59,028 nt of DNA from Pseudomonadaceae bacterium (lineage in GTDB: Bacteria; Pseudomonadota; Gammaproteobacteria; Pseudomonadales; Azotimanducaceae), in NCBI GenBank assembly GCA_024743435.1, contig JANSWO010000015.1, positions 1-59,028 of the forward strand. The letters run 5' to 3'. The position numbers and the translations under genes were made by a program. Shown in pieces: positions 41,827-56,996 of this stretch. Position 1 is the stretch's first letter. Each line of letters begins with the position of its first letter. The notes beneath the pieces are model-generated. The model had not been told where the DNA came from and made no database searches. It saw nothing but the letters and a program-made list of their open reading frames with translations.

Positions 41827-43047
41827 CTACCAGCGATGGACCCGCACCGGCATCTTGGTAATACCGCGAATGAAGTTCGATCTGAGTCGCTCAGGCTGCC
41901 CCACTACCTCAACAAAACGAAAGCGCTTCATCACCTCTTCCCACAGGACACGCAACTGCATCTCGGCCAGCCGGTTACCCATACAGCGGTGCACACCAAA
42001 TCCAAAGGACACGTGCCGACGGGCGTTGGCTCTGTCGATGATCAGCTTGTCCGCGTCCGGAATAACGCTTTCATCTCTATTGCCCGAGATGTACCACATG
42101 ATCACCTTGTCACCTCGACGGATTTTCTTGCCACCCAGCTCTGTATCAGCGAGTGCGGTTCTGCGCATGTGAATGACCGAGGTTTGCCAGCGAATGAACT
42201 CCGAGACCATGTTGGGAATCAGGCTCAAGTCTGAGCGTAGCTTCTCGTACTGATCCGGAAACTCATTCAGCGCGAGAACACCCCCGGATATCGTGTTTCG
42301 CGTGGTGTCGTTGCCGCCGACAATCAACAACATCACGTTGCCGAGAAACTCCATTGGCCGATTGGGCATATCCTTCGTCGCCGGGTTCTTTGCCATCATC
42401 GTCACCAGATCCATCGCGTCTGAATCTGCCTTGGCGCTGCGCTCATTGAACAGTTTCAAAAACGTATCAGCGCACTCCATCAATCCGGCCTGGCGCTCTT
42501 CATCTGTGAAAAGGCTGCCACCAACCGTCTCGCCATCGGTAGACATATCTGACCAGCGAGTGAGTTTGCGCCGGTCTTCGAACGGAAAATCGAACAGCGT
42601 TGCCAGCATCTGTGTCGTCAACTCAATGGCTACCCGATCAACCCAGTCGAACGTTTCACCGTCAGGCAAGTCATCCAGAATAGGCTGCAGCCGAGCCCGA
42701 ATAACCGGCTCCATGTTCATAAGGTTGCGCGTCGCCACGGTCGGCATAAACGCATTGCGCTGGGCCGTGTGCCGCGGCTCGTCCATAGAAATAAAATTCT
42801 CGATGACAAAGTCATCTGGCGGGTCACCAATCACAATGGTGGGTTCAGACGAGAACACGTCGTTACGCGCATCAACCTCCATGATTTCGTTGAAGGTAGA
42901 TACCGACCAGTATGGACCAAACGGACTATCCGGATGCCAGTGAACCGGGTCTTCTGACCTCAGCCGGGCAAAGTGTGGCCGCCAGGTGTCGTTCTCAAAC
43001 AGCGAGGCATCACTGACGTCGGGTAGGGAATCAAGGGCTTCAGCCAT
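41827..43047 (-). CDS. Cytochrome P450, CYP153-like
   Basis: A 406-residue soluble bacterial P450. Visible motifs are the I-helix LIVGGNDTTRNT, the ExxR in SEFIRWQTSVIHMRRTAL, DKVIMWYISGNRDES, and the haem loop FGFGVHRCMGNRLAE. The I-helix and MRRTA-GGK-KI-GD blocks closely resemble CYP153 enzymes that hydroxylate alkane termini. The substrate is inferred. No ferredoxin or reductase gene is adjacent. ATG 43047 was preferred to a TTG 21 bp upstream. Confidence 0.85.
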   Translation of the reverse strand: MAEALDSLPDVSDASLFENDTWRPHFARLRSEDPVHWHPDSPFGPYWSVSTFNEIMEVDARNDVFSSEPTIVIGDPPDDFVIENFISMDEPRHTAQRNAFMPTVATRNLMNMEPVIRARLQPILDDLPDGETFDWVDRVAIELTTQMLATLFDFPFEDRRKLTRWSDMSTDGETVGGSLFTDEERQAGLMECADTFLKLFNERSAKADSDAMDLVTMMAKNPATKDMPNRPMEFLGNVMLLIVGGNDTTRNTISGGVLALNEFPDQYEKLRSDLSLIPNMVSEFIRWQTSVIHMRRTALADTELGGKKIRRGDKVIMWYISGNRDESVIPDADKLIIDRANARRHVSFGFGVHRCMGNRLAEMQLRVLWEEVMKRFRFVEVVGQPERLRSNFIRGITKMPVRVHRW

Positions 43048-43143
43048 GGCAGATCTCGCGGCAACCAAAAGCCTATCGTGCCAAATTTTCCCGCAGCGTG
43101 CGCAGCAGGGCCGCTGGCGCCGAGCGCACCGGGAATCCTGGAT

Positions 43144-44601
43144 TTACCCTTCCCCTGCCGCGACCCCATCACGAACGCCGCGGCGCTCATGCAGCTGCTG
43201 CAGAATGTCACCATGGCGTGCGCGCGTCAGTTGATACTGCGAGAGAAACCACAACCCCGGTAGCGCGAGCACTATGGTCATCGGCCCCCAGACCAGACCC
43301 AGCATGTGGAGTGTGGATTCGGGTATGTCGCTCGCCACACGGATAGCCGCTCCAGTCGGCCAGTCGATGATGTCCAGAGCAAAACCGCCAATCAGCGAGC
43401 CGAGCGCAGCTGAGCACTTATTGGAGAAGGAGGCCGCGCCAAAGAAAACACCCTCCTTGCGTTGACCAGAAGCCAGCTCGTGCTCATCGGCAATATCCGC
43501 CGCCATAGTGCCCAGACCCACCAGCATCAACGCTATGCCGACGGCGGATGCGGTGCTGAGGCCACCGATGACAATGAGCAGTGCGTTACTGCCAAGCTCC
43601 GGAAGCAGCCCTGCCAAATACAACGGTACCGATACAAAGTGGCAGAGCAGCCAGACACTGACGCCTATCAGCATCCCATTGCGCTTTTCCCGGCCCCGAT
43701 AGAAGCGATCTGCAATCACGTACCCAAAGATTGAGCCAATTGGTCCGATCACCATGAACAGCAGAATCTGAGGCCCACTAAGTGCCCAGAAAAAAGTGAG
43801 CATGTACATGTTCAGCGCGCCAGCAGCACCAAATGCCACGATGATCACCACAAAACCCAGAATCAACGCACGAAAAGATGGGTTCTTGAACGCCTCGAGC
43901 GAGCCGGTTACCACGGTTTTTAGCGAGAAATGCTGGCCTTCCTGCGGTTGGGGCAGACGATGCACATCGGACAGAGTGCCGAACGCGCTATACAGCACGG
44001 ATAGCGTCACCACCACGGCCAGCCAACTGGAGAACGGCCCATAAGCGGCGGGGTTCAACTGCCCGTTCGGATAACCCTCGGTTGGGGCGAAGTAGACGAT
44101 GAAGCCCAGAACGATCACAAAGATATACGCGATCGCGCCGAAGAAGTGCCGCATCGCAACCAGCACGGTTCGCTCGCTGGCATCTTCGCTCAGCTCAGCG
44201 CCAAGCGCTGAATGAGGAACGTGATAGAAGGTCATGGCACCACGAAACAGCACGGTAAAGCCAAGCAGCCAGAAGAACAGTCCCATCTCGCTACTGACGA
44301 ACGGGTTGAACAGCAGGTAGAAAGCCACGCCCAACGGCACCGCGGAGGCAAACATGAATGGATGCCGGCGGCCCAGCTTCGAGCGCCATGAATCTGACCA
44401 GTGGCCGACAAGCGGGTCGGTTATAGCATCGAAGACGAGGGACAGCGCCAGTGCCAAACCACACAGGCTGCCTGAAACCCCCAGGACCTGGTTGTAGTAG
44501 AACAGCAGGAAGAAGATGAAGACGACGCTTTGAATGCCCTCAGCCAACTGGCCCGCGCCAAAGGCGACTTTGGACTGAAATCGTAGCGGCCGTGCTTTCA
44601 C
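43144..44601 (-). CDS. GPH-family sodium/cation:sugar-type MFS transporter
   Basis: A 12-helix major facilitator resembling the glycoside-pentoside-hexuronide:cation symporter group (FGAGQLAEGIQSVVF, DAITDPLVGHWSDSWRSKLGRRHPFM). It uses an ion gradient to move a small solute. The start is uncertain. A GTG at 44601 gives 485 residues, close to the family, while an upstream GTG at 44784 adds an unrelated N-terminal stretch. The substrate is not known. It is on the same strand as the P450, 96 bp upstream of it. Confidence 0.83.
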   Translation of the reverse strand: MKARPLRFQSKVAFGAGQLAEGIQSVVFIFFLLFYYNQVLGVSGSLCGLALALSLVFDAITDPLVGHWSDSWRSKLGRRHPFMFASAVPLGVAFYLLFNPFVSSEMGLFFWLLGFTVLFRGAMTFYHVPHSALGAELSEDASERTVLVAMRHFFGAIAYIFVIVLGFIVYFAPTEGYPNGQLNPAAYGPFSSWLAVVVTLSVLYSAFGTLSDVHRLPQPQEGQHFSLKTVVTGSLEAFKNPSFRALILGFVVIIVAFGAAGALNMYMLTFFWALSGPQILLFMVIGPIGSIFGYVIADRFYRGREKRNGMLIGVSVWLLCHFVSVPLYLAGLLPELGSNALLIVIGGLSTASAVGIALMLVGLGTMAADIADEHELASGQRKEGVFFGAASFSNKCSAALGSLIGGFALDIIDWPTGAAIRVASDIPESTLHMLGLVWGPMTIVLALPGLWFLSQYQLTRARHGDILQQLHERRGVRDGVAAGEG

Positions 44602-44894
44602 GGGCTCACCAAAGCAGGCGAGCGCCACTCGCGTTGGAATTCCGACGAGGAATCCCACGAGATTCGCAAAAAATTTGTCGCGAAGTGAGAGAAAACCGGA
44701 AGTGGCGACAGAAAGGGGGTGAAGGAGCGAAACTGGACAAGGATGTTCACCAGGGATGGTGACCGCACAGGGTGACCGAGACACAATCTCGCTCGCCCTG
44801 TTCGGCTGTCCGCATTTCCACGCTTCCTACTTTCCCGGCCTGCCGAGTCTTCCTGGCCTTCCTGGCCTTCCCTACTACGAATTGCCCCGACTTC

Positions 44895-45866
44895 CTAAAG
44901 CAGATGCGCAACGGCGTCACGCTCTTCCTGCAGTTCTTTCTCAGTAGCCGCCATCTTGTCGCGGCTGAAGTCATTCACATCAAGGCCCTGGATGATCTGC
45001 CAGTCACCGCCATTGCAACGCACAGGGAATGAGTAGATCAAACCCTTCTCGATGCCGTAGCTGCCATCGGAGTAAACACCCATGCTGAGTACGTCGTCGC
45101 TGCCCAACACCCAATCGTGCATATGGTCGATCGCGGCATTCGCAGCAGAGGCGGCACTGGATGCACCGCGCGCTTCGATGATCGCAGCACCACGCTGCTG
45201 AACCGTCGGAATGTAGTCGTTGGCGTACCACTGGGCATCTACTTGCTCCAGTGCCGGTTTGCCATCGACCGTTGCGTGATGCAGGTCAGGAAACTGGGTG
45301 GCAGAGTGGTTACCCCAGATCGCCAGACCTTTCACATCTGTGCTGTGCTTGCCGGTCTTGGCCGCAAGCTGAGCCATGCCGCGATTGTGGTCGAGCCGGG
45401 TCATTGCCGTGAAGTTTCGTGGATCAAGATCCGGTGCGTTGCGCTGGGCAATCAAGCTGTTGGTGTTAGCGGGGTTACCGACAACCAGCACTTTCACATC
45501 ACGGCTGGCGTTGTCGTTGAGCGCCTTGCCCTGCGGACCAAAGATTGCCGCATTCGCCTCGATCAGATCTTTGCGCTCCATACCTTTGGAACGCGGGCGA
45601 GAACCCACGAGCAGCGCAATATCGGTATCCTTGAACGCAACGTTCAAATCATCGGTTGCGATGATGTCCTGAAGCAGTGGGAACGCGCAGTCATCGAGCT
45701 CCATGCAGACACCGCGTAGAGCGTCCATCGCTGGCGGAATTTCGAGCAGCTGAAGAATGACCGGTTGGTCTTTACCGAGCAGATCACCGGCTGCAATTCT
45801 GAACAACAACGCGTAGCCAATCTGGCCTGCAGCACCCGTGACGGTAACTCGTACAGCTTTACTCAT
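44895..45866 (-). CDS. mdh: Malate dehydrogenase
   Basis: A 323-residue NAD-dependent malate dehydrogenase of the TCA cycle. It shows [19 protein letters not shown] (NAD binding), [16 protein letters not shown] (mobile-loop arginines), [13 protein letters not shown], the catalytic His in [12 protein letters not shown], and RLDHNRG. The ATG is preceded by AAAGGAGA, a strong Shine-Dalgarno. Length and motifs fit the bacterial cytoplasmic class closest to plant NADP-type enzymes. Confidence 0.96.
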   Translation of the reverse strand: MSKAVRVTVTGAAGQIGYALLFRIAAGDLLGKDQPVILQLLEIPPAMDALRGVCMELDDCAFPLLQDIIATDDLNVAFKDTDIALLVGSRPRSKGMERKDLIEANAAIFGPQGKALNDNASRDVKVLVVGNPANTNSLIAQRNAPDLDPRNFTAMTRLDHNRGMAQLAAKTGKHSTDVKGLAIWGNHSATQFPDLHHATVDGKPALEQVDAQWYANDYIPTVQQRGAAIIEARGASSAASAANAAIDHMHDWVLGSDDVLSMGVYSDGSYGIEKGLIYSFPVRCNGGDWQIIQGLDVNDFSRDKMAATEKELQEERDAVAHLL

Positions 45867-46041
45867 GATGTCTCCTTTACTTCTCTATTGGTCGGACTGG
45901 CAACCAGGGCTGCCACCGATAGTGCATAAAATACTGTCGCCGCGGCGAGGGGCACCAGACCAGGTGTACAAGGTGTTCTCACCGGCTGCTCAGAAAGAAA
46001 CACTCCAAGCGGCGGTGGCGCAGTTTACACCAACCTCACCA

Positions 46042-46545
46042 TCACCGGTCACGACTGGAACTATCGTGCGGCGGCCAGTCAAACTCCAGATACCAGTCAC
46101 CAACAGGTGACAGCCCGGCGACTTCCGCAACCCAGGCAGGCATTCGCGGCGATTTCGTGCCTGGTATCCACCAGATCAGGTCATCCGCGAACTCCGGCTC
46201 GTTTATCACGGGCTGCTGTTCACCGAGCTCTGCTTCGAACACCAGATTGATCCCCTGGCTCACGACGCCGCTTGTGCCCTCATTCGCGCTGCCAGAGAGC
46301 GGCTTGAACGTCCTGTAGGGCAGGCAAGCAAGCGGCAGTAGCTGATCTGGCCGCAGTGCACATTCCTCTCGAAGCTCCCGAGCGGCAGCTTGTTGCACCT
46401 GCTCCCCGGCTTGCAGATGGCCACCGGGGAGTGCGTAATAGCCATCGAGAAATCCGGTGTTATGCCGGCGCATCAGGCATATCGCGCCGTCATCCGGACG
46501 CCGAAGCACTATGTGAACAACCACTGGGAATTCATCTCGTGCCAC
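46042..46545 (-). CDS. Nudix hydrolase
   Basis: A 167-residue pyrophosphohydrolase with the Nudix box GGHLQAGEQVQQAAARELREE, preceded by LDGYYALPG. The glycine after the EE pair is replaced by Ala, a small deviation. The C-terminal part has DLIWWIPG. Substrates in the family include dNTPs and nucleoside diphosphate-X, and none can be fixed here. It lies 175 bp from mdh on the same strand. Confidence 0.88.
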   Translation of the reverse strand: MARDEFPVVVHIVLRRPDDGAICLMRRHNTGFLDGYYALPGGHLQAGEQVQQAAARELREECALRPDQLLPLACLPYRTFKPLSGSANEGTSGVVSQGINLVFEAELGEQQPVINEPEFADDLIWWIPGTKSPRMPAWVAEVAGLSPVGDWYLEFDWPPHDSSSRDR

Positions 46546-46621
46546 CCGGATCTCCCTCTTTTTCTAACGACCGCACCGGTAACGCGCTCAAAAGCCACAA
46601 ACATCGAACAAAGCCACACGG

Positions 46622-46633
46622 TATACGTGCGCC
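46622..46633 (+). promoter_or_regulatory. Candidate -10 element directly before a GNAT gene (leaderless type)
   Basis: TATACG (46622-46627) ends 6 nt before the ATG at 46634. No Shine-Dalgarno. Confidence 0.35.
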
Positions 46634-47404
46634 ATGACGATAGTGACGACAGTGCCGACACGAAGCCTCGCTCCGCAACTCAGCAGACGGGTTGAAGAGG
46701 CTGCCCTCAACGCCTGGCCATCTTTACATCAGGTGTTGTACGACGGCTGGCTACTGCGTTTCTCACGCGGTTTCACCAAACGAGCGAACTCGATCGTGCC
46801 TCTGTACGAATCGACCCGAGCGATTGCAGAGAAGGTTCGCTATTGCGAAAACCTCTACGCGCGGGAGCGACTCACCACCATATTCCGACTAACCAGCCTG
46901 CCGGAACAACTGGCGTTGCGGCAACAACTCAGCGACAGAGGCTATACCGCCTTCGACCTCACCCATGTGCTCTACCTACCGCTCGCGGAGCTGCATGAGC
47001 CTGAGACTGACTTTCATCGTCTGGATATCGATGACTGGCTGTCAATTTACGCACGGATGACAGGTGTGGACGCCGCTACCCAGCAGCTGCACGGGTTGCT
47101 ACTGAAAGGCATTCGCAGCGAATGCTGCTTTGGTGCAGTGAAGCAAGACGGCCGTGTGCTCGCCCTGGGGCTTGCGGTACTGGAAGAAGAGCTGGTTGGG
47201 CTATTTGACGTGGTAACTGACCCGAACCATCGGCAACAGGGCCATGGCCGGACCCTCATCTCGGCCCTTACGGGCTGGGGTGGTCGGTCCGGGGCACAAG
47301 GAGCCTACCTGCAGATGCTGGCGGACAATCGGGCGGCCTCAGCTCTATACGTCTCATTGGGCTTCTCTCGGCTGCACTCCTACGAATACCTGGCAACAAC
47401 GTAA
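46634..47404 (+). CDS. GNAT family N-acetyltransferase
   Basis: A 256-residue protein. The C-terminal half is a GNAT domain with DPNHRQQGHGRTLISALTGW as the acetyl-CoA loop and a closing QMLADNRAASALYVSLGF. The N-terminal half (WPSLHQVLYDGWLLRFSRGFTKRANS) is typical of a two-part GNAT subfamily. The acceptor is unknown. It lies 339 bp upstream of gltB. Confidence 0.87.
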   Translation: MTIVTTVPTRSLAPQLSRRVEEAALNAWPSLHQVLYDGWLLRFSRGFTKRANSIVPLYESTRAIAEKVRYCENLYARERLTTIFRLTSLPEQLALRQQLSDRGYTAFDLTHVLYLPLAELHEPETDFHRLDIDDWLSIYARMTGVDAATQQLHGLLLKGIRSECCFGAVKQDGRVLALGLAVLEEELVGLFDVVTDPNHRQQGHGRTLISALTGWGGRSGAQGAYLQMLADNRAASALYVSLGFSRLHSYEYLATT

Positions 47405-47742
47405 CTCTACCGGGCACAGCGGCAGATCGCGTTTGCAGCGCCTTCCAGCGGCCCCGCGCAAGCAGATTTTGTTCACTGCAACAACTTGCTAAGTGCTTCA
47501 ATTTCGGGCATTTTTGCCAATCGCGTTCTGAGAACGCACCGTTCGCTAGACAAAAACACTATAAATATCAGAGCCCTACGGCCTCGTACCCCGAGGTTCT
47601 CGGAAGGCGGCGACAAGCGAACTCTCTGCAGCCCTATCGAGCCCGCGAGATTACAACGCGGGCAAGGCGTTCTGCGCTGTGGAAAACGACACCGTGACCG
47701 GAGGGGGCACGGCTGGGAAGAGACACGTCGAGAGTAGTAGAC
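47405..47742 (+). promoter_or_regulatory. gltB upstream region
   Basis: No gene is seen in 338 bp. It contains an inverted repeat GCGTTC-TGA-GAACGC (47523-47537) and a TATAAA -10-like box (47560-47565). These could be an operator and promoter for gltB, but the evidence is weak. Confidence 0.3.
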
Positions 47743-52302
<4,560 letters not shown>

Positions 52303-52451
52303 CGAGACGCGCGTCGCAAGCGCATTGAGTTGCACACATGCCGGGGCGATACCTCGTCGGTCCCGGTGACGAAACGACAGATTCAGCGTCGCCCGCTAAG
52401 GAGACGCTGTGATACCCGGGCTAGTCCCGGTGCAAGGTGAAAGAGCAGAGC

Positions 52452-53912
<1,461 letters not shown>

Positions 53913-53968
53913 TCAGCTTGGTCTTCGGGAGCAAGCAGGCAGCAACGTGGTTACACCTTAACTACCTG

Positions 53969-54097
53969 GTCATTGCGAGGTCGTCGGTTGCAGCGCAACC
54001 GGCGTAGTGCGGCAATCTCTACAAAGCTGACGGTCAGCCTCGACCCAAGGAGATCGCCGCGTTACCGCCCACTGCGTGGTCGGCGCCTCGCGATGAC
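53969..54097. repeat. Composite inverted repeat between gltD and the convergent operon
   Basis: GTCATTGCGAGG (53969-53980) pairs with CCTCGCGATGAC (54086-54097). GCGGCAATCTC (54009-54019) pairs with GAGATCGCCGCG (54050-54061). This symmetrical layout is the clearest copy of the dispersed repeat. It fills most of the 251-bp gap between convergent genes, where it may terminate both transcripts. Confidence 0.8.
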
Positions 54098-54163
54098 GCA
54101 GAACATTTCAGCACCCGACGATGACAGAGATTGTTTCAGCGCCTCACAACGGGAGCTTAGATT

Positions 54164-55303
54164 TCAGCGTCCCGCTGCCGACAGCTGCTGTCCGTCAACG
54201 CCAAAACTCTGGTACGGATTAAACGACGGATCACTCGTGAGTACATAGGTACCGTCTTCGAGTTTCCAGGCTTGGTCGTACATGTTGCTAAGTTCGACCT
54301 GACCACCTGGTGCAGAGCTATCCGAATACGTTTCTACGTCTCGAATCGCTTCGAGCGTCTCACGCGCGCGATAGTCCGCGCTCTGCTGCTGGTTGCGCCA
54401 GGTATCGTTAATGATCTGACTTATCTGAGCGTTTGCCTGCGCCCATATCCGGGCTCGATCCTGAGCCCCCTGGGCGGCAATCTGACCCAGCTTTCGATTG
54501 TGTTGCGATATCTGTTGCTGCCAGGCCGGATTGATCAGGTAGGACTTTCGAATACCCTCATAGGCCTTGGCGTTGTACTCCGCGGCCGGTCCGAATGAGG
54601 CAAACATCGGTGATGCATAGCCACTCCACGATTCGATCGGCGGTCCGAAATCGCCAGCGCTACCGGTACGTATGTAAGTCATCAACACACTGACAACGAA
54701 TGAGCCACGCAGAGGCGTGCCCTCGTGTTCATAGTCCACAAAAGCTTGCGCGCTGGACACACTGGTTTCGATGCGCTGAAAACCATTGTCTTGAACACCC
54801 GCATGCTGAGCATCGATTTTCTCAAGGTCCAGCCGCCGTTGAATCGACGTGATTCTGGCGTTCGGCAACGTATGGCCAATCACCGCTTGCAGATACTGCT
54901 CAGCGTTTCCGATCTGCAGCATCTGACAGCCAGGCTTCATCGAACCAGACTGACTCCACTCCCACCCCTGATGCGGCAATATGGCTATGCCATGGCGACC
55001 ATCGGGCGTACCCGCACTCCAGTTGGTGCCATAGCCATTGGTGCAGGCATGTGCCTCACCCCAGTTAACACCGCCTTCAGCTTGCCAGCCGTAAGGAATA
55101 AAGAGACTGGCCGACGCCATCGGGTAGCCAAACCCCTGCACGTCGAGCACCACCGTTGGCGTCAGCCGCATGGTTGCCGCGACGGCGTCCAGAGCGCTAA
55201 CGGATGCCAGAACGAACAGCACCGATGCTAGTCGCTTGAGCACCCCTGTATCGCTTCTAAGATTCCTGGGGCACAAGCCGGCGCGACAAAGAGTAAGGGA
55301 CAT
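54164..55303 (-). CDS. Secreted protein of unknown function downstream of damX
   Basis: A 379-residue protein with an N-terminal signal sequence (LASVLFVLASVSALDAVA). The mature part has beta-rich stretches (VVLDVQGFGYPMASASLFIP) and a central hydrophilic helical region likely to be coiled coil (HNRKLGQIAAQGAQDRARIW). A final block reads EDGTYVLTSDPSFNPYQ. I do not recognise the family. The start is doubtful: ATG 55303, or a GTG at 55243 that would give a shorter signal. It lies 97 bp downstream of damX on the same strand. Confidence 0.65.
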   Translation of the reverse strand: MSLTLCRAGLCPRNLRSDTGVLKRLASVLFVLASVSALDAVAATMRLTPTVVLDVQGFGYPMASASLFIPYGWQAEGGVNWGEAHACTNGYGTNWSAGTPDGRHGIAILPHQGWEWSQSGSMKPGCQMLQIGNAEQYLQAVIGHTLPNARITSIQRRLDLEKIDAQHAGVQDNGFQRIETSVSSAQAFVDYEHEGTPLRGSFVVSVLMTYIRTGSAGDFGPPIESWSGYASPMFASFGPAAEYNAKAYEGIRKSYLINPAWQQQISQHNRKLGQIAAQGAQDRARIWAQANAQISQIINDTWRNQQQSADYRARETLEAIRDVETYSDSSAPGGQVELSNMYDQAWKLEDGTYVLTSDPSFNPYQSFGVDGQQLSAAGR

Positions 55304-55400
55304 CGATTCGCCTGATTGAAAGAGAGCTTGTTCTCCTAGGCGCAATCCCCGCTATAAGCGGGTCACCACAACAAGCCCTGCCCCACATCCCACCGACTGC

Positions 55401-56996
55401 TCAGCGGCCGCTACGCACCGCCTGCTTGATGGAGCCGATGCTTCTAACCCACGGAGAAACTCGGCCGGTTTCGGCTGGCAGGTTTTGGGCGGCAGCATCA
55501 GCCGCAGCTTTATCGGAAAACAGGCCATAGACAACGATGTGTAGCGTTCGCCCGTTAGATATCGTCGGGTAACTGGCAAACTCCGACGGTTCGCGCTGCG
55601 CCTGGATGTACTCGCGAACGCGCTGCGCATCACCGCTGCCCAGCAATTGGATCGTATAGCGGCTGTCTTCTTGAGCGAGCACCCAATTTCCGTCGCGCCA
55701 GGGGTCACTACCAGCCGCAGTAACGACCGGGATGGCCGAGGATGGCGTGCTGGAGCCACCGGTGTCGGGCGCGGGCCTGCTAACCACCTCCTGCTCGACA
55801 GGCTCAGTCGGCGCATCGGCTATCGGGCTGGCCTCGCTCTCCTGCACAACCGGCTCCGCGACAGGCACCGGCTCCTCATCACGCTGCTCGTTTAGGTCAG
55901 ACGCCACAGGGCTAGAAGCCTCAGCAGGCTTACTCGTTACCGGGACGGGAGATGGTGTTGTAACGCTACGTTCTCGCTGGGCCGGTTTCTGAGGTTCCAG
56001 CTCCGACTGATCATCAGGTATCTCGACGGGCTCATCCAATTCCAGATCATCGATATCCGAATCCATGAGCGCGCCGGGAGCACCGGTGGCCATCGCGACC
56101 GAGCCAGCCGCGTCCGAAGTCACGTCGACATCATCAGTGGCAGGCCAGACGACATATAGGGCAGCAACAACAACGATCAGCAACATGGCGATGGCTCTGT
56201 GAACAATAGGAAAAGTGGAACGGTGTTTCTTAGGGCCGAGGCCCAGTTCGATCAGGGCATCGCTGGCAACGGCATTGATCCGATCCGGAAGGCCAGCCGA
56301 CATCTGGCTGATTTTGTCCAGCTGCTCCTCACTAAATGGCGAATGACCTCGATAACCCGCCTCTTTGCAGCGCCATTCTACGTACCGACGAACGGCGTCC
56401 GAATCGAATATGGGCAGTGAGAGCTCATGCCAAGGGACGTCATCAGACAGCCGTTTTGCGCTTCGCTGTAGCGCGCCGAGAAAAGACTTCTCGGCAAAAC
56501 AAACGACTCGCAAATCCTGCTGAGCAATGACGTTGAGAATCTGATCGATCGCGCGGGAGTCGAGCAGCTGAGCATCGTCAATGAGCACCATGCAAACGCG
56601 CTCGCTGGCAGCAGCATCCATGACACCACTCGCAACCAGTTCGAACAGTAACTGATCAGATGCGTTAGTCGGCACTGCAATGCCGAATCCCTGGGCGATG
56701 CTGACCATCACATCGCGACCACTGGAGACGAGCGTGCCATTGATACGAGCAGCTTTAGCTCTGGGATCGAGATTCGCGGACAGAGCACGGTAGAGAGTCG
56801 TTTTGCCTATGCCTCGAGGCCCCGAGACAACGAGCAGCCGGCGACTCCAGCGGCTGAGATGCCGAAGCTGTTCAAGAGCGCCTTGGCGACCCGCGCCCTC
56901 GAAGAAACCATCACCAGGATGGCTGAAGGGGTTGTGGCTAAGCCCTAGTGAGCCGCTTGATGCCTCGACATCTACGTCGCGAACGGGCTCAGCCAT
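55401..56996 (-). CDS. damX: DamX-like cell-division protein with AAA ATPase and SPOR domains
   Basis: A 531-residue protein with a P-loop ATPase domain (GPRGIGKTTLYRAL, Walker B CMVLIDDAQLL), one transmembrane helix at roughly residues 270-290 (AIAMLLIVVVAALYVVW), a long acidic, Pro/Glu-rich linker, and a C-terminal SPOR domain (YTIQLLGSGDAQRVREYI). SPOR domains bind septal denuded peptidoglycan. It overlaps the aroB stop by 8 bp and follows aroK and aroB, the gene order of E. coli. E. coli DamX has a similar layout. Confidence 0.85.
   Translation of the reverse strand: MAEPVRDVDVEASSGSLGLSHNPFSHPGDGFFEGAGRQGALEQLRHLSRWSRRLLVVSGPRGIGKTTLYRALSANLDPRAKAARINGTLVSSGRDVMVSIAQGFGIAVPTNASDQLLFELVASGVMDAAASERVCMVLIDDAQLLDSRAIDQILNVIAQQDLRVVCFAEKSFLGALQRSAKRLSDDVPWHELSLPIFDSDAVRRYVEWRCKEAGYRGHSPFSEEQLDKISQMSAGLPDRINAVASDALIELGLGPKKHRSTFPIVHRAIAMLLIVVVAALYVVWPATDDVDVTSDAAGSVAMATGAPGALMDSDIDDLELDEPVEIPDDQSELEPQKPAQRERSVTTPSPVPVTSKPAEASSPVASDLNEQRDEEPVPVAEPVVQESEASPIADAPTEPVEQEVVSRPAPDTGGSSTPSSAIPVVTAAGSDPWRDGNWVLAQEDSRYTIQLLGSGDAQRVREYIQAQREPSEFASYPTISNGRTLHIVVYGLFSDKAAADAAAQNLPAETGRVSPWVRSIGSIKQAVRSGR

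Noticed and set aside
44602-44784. N-terminal extension of the GPH-type transporter
   Set aside because: It has no membrane-protein or family character and is preceded by repetitive sequence.
47523-47537. GCGTTC-TGA-GAACGC considered as a LexA or other known operator
   Set aside because: It does not match the gammaproteobacterial LexA consensus CTGT-N8-ACAG or another known site. It is kept only as a possible palindrome.
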